This document shows, piece by piece, positions 59,185 through 64,000 of a stretch of DNA of 64,000 nucleotides. The stretch comes from Modestobacter italicus (GTDB lineage: Bacteria; Actinomycetota; Actinomycetes; Mycobacteriales; Geodermatophilaceae). The notes under the pieces are model-generated. The model saw only the letters and a list, made by a program, of their open reading frames with translations, did no database searches and was not told the origin of the DNA. Numbering within the stretch: the first letter of the stretch is position 1; the number at the start of each line of letters is the position of its first letter. The position numbers and the translations under genes were made by a program. Location: assembly GCF_019799965.1 (NCBI RefSeq), contig NZ_JABGCJ010000004.1, forward strand, positions 186,001 through 250,000. The letters run 5' to 3'.

Positions 59185-59327
59185 CGAGTCACCCGGCCAC
59201 TGCCCGGCCCGACCGGGACAGAGCCCCCGCGGACGAGCCCGCGTCCGTGGTCGCGGCACGCCAGCTCGCGGCGGAGGCCGCCCAGCGGGCCCGGCGGCTG
59301 CCCGATCTGCCCCGTCGTCCCCGCTGA
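59181..59327 (+). CDS. Tiny protein coupled to the YtrA regulator
   Basis: This 48-residue frame starts on the ATG of an ATGA overlap with the regulator. The product is Ala/Arg/Pro-rich with a likely helix (SVVAARQLAAEAAQRARRL). Position at the end of a coupled operon supports translation; no family is known. It converges on the E2 gene with 16 bases between stops. Confidence 0.45.
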   Translation: MTSHPATARPDRDRAPADEPASVVAARQLAAEAAQRARRLPDLPRRPR

Positions 59328-59343
59328 GCTGCCGGCGCCGGCC

Positions 59344-60828
59344 TCAGAACGCCAGCGCCGTGCCGGGGTCGTGCAGCAGCGCACCGACGTCGGCCAGGAA
59401 CCGCGAGCCGAGCTCCCCGTCGATGACCCGGTGGTCGAACGACAGCGCCAGCTGGGTCACCTTGCGCGGCACGACCTTGCCCTTGTGCACCCACGGCATG
59501 TCCCGGACGGCGCCGAAGGCCAGGATCGCCGACTCCCCGGGGTTGAGGATCGGCGTCCCGGTGTCGACGCCGAAGACGCCGACGTTGGTGATCGTGATCG
59601 TGCCGCCGGTCATGTCCGCCGGCGGGGTCTTCCCGGCCCGGGCGGTCGCGGTCAGCTCGGTGAGCGCCCCGGCCAGCTCGGCCAGCGAGAGCCGGCCGGC
59701 GTCCTTGATGTTGGGCACGACGAGCCCGCGCGGGGTGGCCGCGGCGATGCCGAGGTTCACCGCCCCGTGGACGACGATCTCCTGTGCCGCCTCGTCCCAG
59801 GAGCTGTTCACCATCGGGTGCCGCTGCGCGGCGAGCAGCACGGCCTTGGCCACGAACAGCAGCGGGCTGACCTTGACCCCGGCGAGCTCCGGCCGGGCGG
59901 CGAGCCGGTCGCGCAGCTTCATCGTCCGGGTGACGTCGACGGTGAGGAACTCGGTGACGTGCGGGGCGGTGAAGGCGCTGGCCACCATCGCCGCAGCGGT
60001 GTGCTTGCGGACCCCCTTGATCGGGATGCGGGTGTCCCCGGCCGTGCTCTCGCGCGCGAAACCACCCGCGGTTTCGCGCGCGTGAGTGCGCTCGGCGGGC
60101 GCACCGAGGACGGCGTCCACGTCGGCGCGGGTGATCACCCCGCCGGGGCCGGTGCCGGTGACCGTGGTCAGGTCGACGCCGAGGTCCTTGGCGTACTTGC
60201 GCACCGGCGGCTTGGCCAGCGGCCGCAGCGCCCCCCGGCCGGGCGTCGACGACGTGGCCGGTGCCGGGGCAGCCGCGGCAGCGGCCGCATGGGCCTCGGC
60301 TGCCCGGCCTGCCTCCAGACCGCCGTGCCGGACCGGCTTGACCGTGGCGTCGGGCGCGGTGGCCAGCAGCGGCGGCCGCTCGCTGCCGGAGCCGTAGTCG
60401 GCCTCCGGGAGGACCTGCGGGGCGGTCGCCCGGGCCGCCGCGGTCTCCGCCGGCTGACCCCGCCGGGGACGGCGCTTGGCCTCGGTGCTGCGCGGGCCGT
60501 AGCCGACGAGCACGGCGGTGCGGCCGTTGGCGTTGGTCTCCCCGATCAGCCCACTGCCGGCCGGCTCGGCGGCGCCGCCCCCTGCCCCGACGTCGATGGT
60601 GATGATCGGCGCGCCGACGTCCACCGTCGTCCCGGGCTCGAAGAGCAGCTCGGTGACCGTGCCGGCGAACGGGCTGGGCAGCTCGACGGCCGCCTTCGCC
60701 GTCTCCACCTCGCACAACGGCTGGTTCACCGTGACCGTGTCGCCCACGGCGACCAGCCACGACAGGATCTCGCCCTCGGTGAGCCCTTCACCGACGTCGG
60801 GCAGCTTGAACTGGCGCAGGTCGGCCAT
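59344..60828 (-). CDS. bkdC: Branched-chain 2-oxoacid dehydrogenase E2 (dihydrolipoyl acyltransferase)
   Basis: This is the lipoyl-bearing core of a 2-oxoacid dehydrogenase complex. The 494-residue protein has one lipoyl domain (1-80, lipoyl Lys45 in CEVETAKAAVELPSPF), an Ala/Pro linker and a peripheral-subunit-binding domain (about 205-240; VRKYAKDLGVDLTTVTGTG). The catalytic domain has VTEFLTVDVTRTMKLRDRL and the active motif SFDHRVIDGELGSRFL. Together with branched-chain-type E1 subunits it makes acyl-CoA starters for branched fatty acids or degrades Val/Leu/Ile. E3 is not encoded here. A palindromic stretch in the DNA encodes extra linker residues (about 249-260). Confidence 0.93.
   Translation of the reverse strand: MADLRQFKLPDVGEGLTEGEILSWLVAVGDTVTVNQPLCEVETAKAAVELPSPFAGTVTELLFEPGTTVDVGAPIITIDVGAGGGAAEPAGSGLIGETNANGRTAVLVGYGPRSTEAKRRPRRGQPAETAAARATAPQVLPEADYGSGSERPPLLATAPDATVKPVRHGGLEAGRAAEAHAAAAAAAPAPATSSTPGRGALRPLAKPPVRKYAKDLGVDLTTVTGTGPGGVITRADVDAVLGAPAERTHARETAGGFARESTAGDTRIPIKGVRKHTAAAMVASAFTAPHVTEFLTVDVTRTMKLRDRLAARPELAGVKVSPLLFVAKAVLLAAQRHPMVNSSWDEAAQEIVVHGAVNLGIAAATPRGLVVPNIKDAGRLSLAELAGALTELTATARAGKTPPADMTGGTITITNVGVFGVDTGTPILNPGESAILAFGAVRDMPWVHKGKVVPRKVTQLALSFDHRVIDGELGSRFLADVGALLHDPGTALAF
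60051..60082. repeat. Perfect inverted repeat inside the E2 gene
   Basis: CGCGCGCGAAACC and GGTTTCGCGCGCG (13 bp each) enclose a six-base loop. It lies in the linker between the subunit-binding and catalytic domains and encodes ARETAGGFARE. The AAA/TTT in an otherwise GC-only arm looks unlike the codon use of the gene. Confidence 0.65.
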
Positions 60829-60831
60829 CGG

Positions 60832-61809
60832 TCAGAACCCCAGCGATCGGTCGACGGCGTCGAGCACGCGGTCGAGGTCGGGGAGGTACTCCTCCTCCAG
60901 CTTCGACGGCGGGTACGGCGTGTCGTACCCGCCCACCCGCAGCACCGGCGCCTCCAGCGAGTGGAAGCAGGTCTCGGTCACCCGGGCAGCGATCTCCGCC
61001 CCCAGCCCCAGGGTCACCGGCGCCTCGTGGACGACGACGCAGCGGCCGGTGCGGCGCACCGAGTCGAACACCGGGTCCAGGTCCAGCGGGGAGACCGTGC
61101 GCAGGTCGATGACCTCCAGCGAGCGGCCCTCCTCGGCGGCGGCCTCGGCGGCCTGCAGCGCCGTCTTCACCATCGGGCCGTAGGCCAGCACGGTGACGTC
61201 GTCTCCGCCGCGGACCACCCGGGAGCCGAACAGCGGGCCAGGGGCGGTGTCGGTGTCGACGGCGCCCTTCTCCCAGTACCGGCGCTTGGGCTCCAGGAAG
61301 ACGATCGGGTCGGGTGCGGCGATGGCCTGCTGGATGCCCCAGTAGGCGTCGGCCGGGGTGCTGACCGCGACGACCTTGAGGCCGGCGGTGTGCGCGAAGT
61401 ACGCCTCCGGGCTCTCGCTGTGGTGCTCGACCGCGCCGATGCCGCCACCGAAGGGGATGCGGATGACGATCGGCATCTGCAGCCTGCCCTTGGAGCGGGC
61501 GTGGATCTTGGCGACCTGGGTGACGATCTGGTTGTAGGCGGGGAAGACGAAGCCGTCGAACTGGATCTCGCAGACCGGCCGGTAGCCGCGCATGGCCAAC
61601 CCGACGGCGGTGCCGAGGATGCCGGCCTCGGCCAGCGGGGTGTCGACGACCCGGGCCTCGCCGAAGTCCTTCTGCAGGCCGTCGGTGATCCGGAAGACCC
61701 CGCCGAGCTTGCCGATGTCCTCACCCATGAGCACGACCTTGGCGTCGTCCTCCATGGCCTTGCGGAGGCCGAGGTTGAGCGCCTTGCCGATGGTCAGCGT
61801 CTCGGCCAT
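60832..61809 (-). CDS. bkdB: Branched-chain 2-oxoacid dehydrogenase E1 beta
   Basis: This is the beta subunit of the thiamine-diphosphate decarboxylase. It has 325 residues. VLMGEDIGKLGGVFRITDGL, RVVDTPLAEAGILGTAVGLA, EIQFDGFVFPAYNQIV, RIPFGGGIGAVEHHSESPEA and VVHEAPVTLGLGAEIAARV are family signatures. The HHSES pair lines the active site. It is coupled to E1 alpha by an ATGA overlap and lies three bases ahead of E2. Confidence 0.94.
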   Translation of the reverse strand: MAETLTIGKALNLGLRKAMEDDAKVVLMGEDIGKLGGVFRITDGLQKDFGEARVVDTPLAEAGILGTAVGLAMRGYRPVCEIQFDGFVFPAYNQIVTQVAKIHARSKGRLQMPIVIRIPFGGGIGAVEHHSESPEAYFAHTAGLKVVAVSTPADAYWGIQQAIAAPDPIVFLEPKRRYWEKGAVDTDTAPGPLFGSRVVRGGDDVTVLAYGPMVKTALQAAEAAAEEGRSLEVIDLRTVSPLDLDPVFDSVRRTGRCVVVHEAPVTLGLGAEIAARVTETCFHSLEAPVLRVGGYDTPYPPSKLEEEYLPDLDRVLDAVDRSLGF

Positions 61810-62948
61810 CAGTGGCCCTCTCCCTCGAAGGACGCGTGGTAGGCCACGAACTCCTCGCGCTGGCGGGCCAGCTCGGGGGTCTGCTCGGCGTAGACGTGGT
61901 CGAAGATCTCGGTGCCGGCCGGGTCGGGCATCTCCACCGTGCCCTGCCGGATCCGGGCGGCCAGCTCGTCGCCCTCGGCGTCGACCGAGGCGAAGAAGTC
62001 GGCGTCGGCGATGCCGGCGCGGGACAGGTGGGCCTTGAGCCGGGCGATCGGGTCGCGCAGCTTCCACTCCTCCAGCTCGCTGGCCAGCCGGTAACGGGTC
62101 GGGTCGTCGGAGGTGGTGTGCGCGCCCATCCGGTAGGTGAACGCCTCGATGAACGTGGGGCCCGAGCCCTCCCGCGCGGCGGCGAGCGCTGCCCGGGTGA
62201 CGGCCAGGACGGCGAGGACGTCGTTGCCGTCGACCCGCACGCCGGGGAAGCCGAAGCCCGCGGCGCGCTGGTAGAGCGGCACCCGCGACTGGCGCTCGAT
62301 CGGGACGCTGATCGCGTACTGGTTGTTCTGGCAGAAGAAGACGACCGGCGCGGCGAAGGTGGCCGCCCAGATCATCGCCTCGTTCACCTCGCCCTGGCTG
62401 GTCGCGCCGTCGCCGAGGAAGGCCAGCGTGGCGCTCTCCGCGCCGTCGCGCTGCAGGCCCATCGCGTAACCGGTGGCGTGCAGGGTCTGCGCGCCGATGA
62501 CGACGGTGTAGAGGTTGAAGTGGGTGGCCACCGGGTCCCAGCCGCCCTGGTCGACGCCGCGGAACAGGCTGATCACGTGCAGCGGGTCGACGCCGCGGGT
62601 CCAGGCGACGCCGTGCTCCCGGTAGGTCGGGAAGGCCATGTCGTCGGGGGCGAGCGCCCGGCCGGCGCCCACCTGGGCCGCCTCCTGGCCCAGCAGCGAG
62701 GCCCAGATGCCCAGCTCGCCCTGCCGCTGCAGCGCGGTGGCCTCGACGTCCCAGCGGCGGACCAGGGCCAGGTCGCGGTAGAGCCCGCGCAGCTCGTCGT
62801 CGGAGACGTCGAGGGCGTAGTCGGGGTGCTCGACCCGCTCGCCCTCGGGGGTCAGCAACTGCACCAGCTCCGGCTGGCCGGGCAGGTGGGGGGCCCCGGC
62901 CCCGGGTACGGGGTCGACCACCTCGGTGGTCTGCTGCAACGCCGTCAC
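61809..62948 (-). CDS. bkdA: Branched-chain 2-oxoacid dehydrogenase E1 alpha
   Basis: This thiamine-diphosphate-binding subunit decarboxylates the 2-oxoacid and transfers the acyl group to lipoyl-E2. It has 379 residues. The cofactor motif is GDGATSQGEVNEAM...NN (about 179-208), AFPTYREHGVAWTRGVDP lies at the substrate channel, and YRMGAHTTSDDPTRYR is the phosphorylation-loop region that is conserved but not phosphorylated in bacteria. THFNLYTVVIGAQTLHATG resembles branched-chain rather than pyruvate enzymes. The start is GTG with GGAGAG upstream. It is the first gene of the operon and divergent from an Lrp regulator. Confidence 0.93.
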   Translation of the reverse strand: MTALQQTTEVVDPVPGAGAPHLPGQPELVQLLTPEGERVEHPDYALDVSDDELRGLYRDLALVRRWDVEATALQRQGELGIWASLLGQEAAQVGAGRALAPDDMAFPTYREHGVAWTRGVDPLHVISLFRGVDQGGWDPVATHFNLYTVVIGAQTLHATGYAMGLQRDGAESATLAFLGDGATSQGEVNEAMIWAATFAAPVVFFCQNNQYAISVPIERQSRVPLYQRAAGFGFPGVRVDGNDVLAVLAVTRAALAAAREGSGPTFIEAFTYRMGAHTTSDDPTRYRLASELEEWKLRDPIARLKAHLSRAGIADADFFASVDAEGDELAARIRQGTVEMPDPAGTEIFDHVYAEQTPELARQREEFVAYHASFEGEGH

Positions 62949-63070
62949 GCCACTCTCCTCGCCGTCTCGCGGAGCCCGGGGTCACCGGAGCGCCCGTCGC
63001 TGGACGTCCACTGCGGCACCGGGGTGTGGCGCCACTCACACATGGTGGCACGTCGGTGCGCTGCTGTGGA

Positions 63071-63095
63071 GCAGATCACCGCGCGGCCGATCTGC
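63071..63095. promoter_or_regulatory. Inverted repeat in the bkd-Lrp intergenic region
   Basis: GCAGATC and GATCTGC are perfect 7-bp arms around an 11-base spacer. It lies about midway between the divergent starts. A dyad of this size in this place is a natural candidate for the Lrp-type regulator. Confidence 0.4.
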
Positions 63096-63112
63096 GCAAC
63101 ACCCCGCCCACG

Positions 63113-63124
63113 TGGTGAGCACCA
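63113..63124. promoter_or_regulatory. Second small palindrome near the Lrp start
   Basis: TGGTG-AG-CACCA lies about 42 bp ahead of the Lrp gene start. Another TGGTG is found at 63043-63047 near the E1 alpha side, so several half-sites may be spread over the region, as is usual for Lrp proteins. Confidence 0.3.
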
Positions 63125-63165
63125 TGACCAGTAGTAGGACGTCCTCGCATGTCAGACTGAGCAGC

Positions 63166-63654
63166 GTGCCCGCACTGGACGCCACCGACGCCCGGCTGCT
63201 GCTCGCCCTGTCGCAGGACCCGCGGGCCACCGTGCTGGCGCTCTCCCAGCAGCTGGGGCTGGCCCGCAACACGGTGCAGTCACGGCTGGCCCGGCTGGAG
63301 TCCGGCGGTGTGCTCGACCCGTTCGAGCGGCGGGTCCGCCCGGAGGCGCTGGGCTACCGGCTCGGCGCCTACGTGACCGTGCAGGTCGTGCAGCGCAGCC
63401 TGGCCGACGTGGGCGAGGCGCTGGCCGCGATCCCCGAGGTGCTCGAGGTCATCGGCCTGTCCGGTGTCGCGGACCTGCTGGTCCAGGTGGTGGCCCGGGA
63501 CGCCGACGACCTGTGGCGGATCACCGAGCAGGTGCTGGCCATCCCAGGGGTGCAGCGCACCGACACCAACCTGGCGCTGCGCCGGTTCGTCGACCACCGG
63601 ATGACCCCGCTGCTCGAGCGCGCCGCGGGTGCCGCCCGGACGTCCGAGGACTGA
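63166..63654 (+). CDS. Lrp/AsnC-family regulator, probable bkd regulator
   Basis: This 162-residue regulator has an N-terminal helix-turn-helix (LDATDARLLLALSQDPRATV, QLGLARNTVQSRLARLESGG) and a C-terminal ligand-binding RAM domain (YVTVQVVQRSLADVGEALAA; VIGLSGVADLLVQVVARDAD). It is divergent from the E1 alpha-E1 beta-E2 operon, an arrangement typical of BkdR, which senses branched-chain amino acids or oxoacids. The start is a GTG with only a weak ribosome site (GAG); a slightly different N-terminus is possible. Confidence 0.88.
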   Translation: MPALDATDARLLLALSQDPRATVLALSQQLGLARNTVQSRLARLESGGVLDPFERRVRPEALGYRLGAYVTVQVVQRSLADVGEALAAIPEVLEVIGLSGVADLLVQVVARDADDLWRITEQVLAIPGVQRTDTNLALRRFVDHRMTPLLERAAGAARTSED

Positions 63655-63672
63655 CCGACCGCCCCGGCGGGC

Positions 63673-63924
63673 TCAGCGGGGACGCCGGACCCGCACGGGT
63701 CCGCGCGCCGTCGCCACGTCGACGACCTCGCCGCGCTGGGTGACCTCCACCTCGCCGGCGGCGGCCAGCCGGCCGGCCGCCGCGCGCGCGGCGGGCATCA
63801 GCTCGCGCCAGCCCTCGGGGGCGACGGCGCGGGCGGCCTCCGACGGGCAGATCGAGGTGCCGGTCCGCCGCTGGTCCAGCAGCGCCCCGATCGTGCGCTC
63901 GAGCACCTCGTCAACGTCCGCCAC
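63673..63924 (-). CDS. DUF3253-family small protein
   Basis: This 83-residue protein has a compact winged-helix-like pattern: TSICPSEAARAVAPEGWREL, AARAAAGRLAAAGEVEVTQRG and ending in VRVRRPR. TSICPSEAAR is the hallmark of DUF3253. Function unknown. The start is GTG. It converges on the Lrp gene with 18 bases between stops. The last 76 bases of the window beyond it show nothing recognisable. Confidence 0.78.
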   Translation of the reverse strand: MADVDEVLERTIGALLDQRRTGTSICPSEAARAVAPEGWRELMPAARAAAGRLAAAGEVEVTQRGEVVDVATARGPVRVRRPR

Positions 63925-64000
63925 GCCCCCAGCCTCCTCCTGCGGACGGCGGCGCGCCGGGACCGCTGGCGCAGACCACCCCGGCCCGAGGATGCTGCGC

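Noticed and set aside
63925-64000. A gene beginning at the right edge
   Set aside because: The remaining 76 bases show no convincing start with a ribosome site.

Overview
The window is about 72-75% GC by eye and densely packed. Starts are often GTG, genes often overlap as ATGA or GTGA, and codons strongly prefer G/C in third position. The gene content (HspR/HAIR-controlled dnaK operon, bifunctional Dcd, AAC(2') acetyltransferase, EtfD-type iron-sulfur protein, DUF3140/DUF6328/DUF3253 proteins) points to an actinobacterium. The recurring 'GGACCCCG' intergenic hairpins recall Geodermatophilaceae (Blastococcus, Modestobacter, Geodermatophilus). That family assignment is an inference and was not tested by search. 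I see no phage, transposase, CRISPR array or plasmid genes, so this looks like ordinary chromosome.

Layout. 0-11.4 kb is a glyoxylate/glycolate region: a serine-glyoxylate-type aminotransferase (cut by the window edge), a MatC-type carboxylate carrier, a class III CoA-transferase, an enoyl-CoA-hydratase-fold protein without the family's catalytic glutamates, an IclR regulator, malate synthase and GlcDEF. Two identical-geometry promoter/operator pairs tie the carrier gene and malate synthase to one regulator, presumably the IclR protein. 11.4-16.7 kb holds a MarR regulator and the heat-shock operon dnaK-grpE-dnaJ-hspR (minus strand) behind a HAIR-like site. 16.7-25.3 kb holds a PadR/HAAS pair, an EtfD-like Fe-S membrane protein, a DUF389 protein, an MFS carrier, a methyltransferase and dCTP deaminase. 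25.4-30.4 kb has a secreted subtilisin, tRNA-Gly(CCC), an AAC(2')-family acetyltransferase and a formaldehyde dehydrogenase.

30.6-36.7 kb has dhaKLM, a type III polyketide synthase with a UbiG-like methyltransferase and a tiny membrane protein, and ribokinase. 37.2-40 kb is a zinc ABC importer behind a possible Zur box. 40-42 kb carries a TetR regulator and several tiny acidic proteins that standard length cut-offs miss. 42-45.8 kb is an ABC exporter plus two-component system. 47.9-54.5 kb is the complete fructose PTS: ptsI divergent from fruR-fruK-fruA-ptsH. 54.6-59.3 kb contains a flavodoxin-like reductase, a SRPBCC protein, an AGE-type sugar isomerase and a YtrA-regulated membrane protein. 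59.3-63.7 kb is a branched-chain 2-oxoacid dehydrogenase operon (E1alpha-E1beta-E2) divergent from an Lrp regulator.

How it fits together: glycolate is oxidised to glyoxylate by GlcDEF, and glyoxylate goes to malate (malate synthase) or glycine (aminotransferase). EI and HPr from the fructose locus would supply phosphate both to FruA and to DhaM. A family of at least seven A-bulged hairpins sits directly behind genes across the window. Its stems differ in sequence but keep their pairing.
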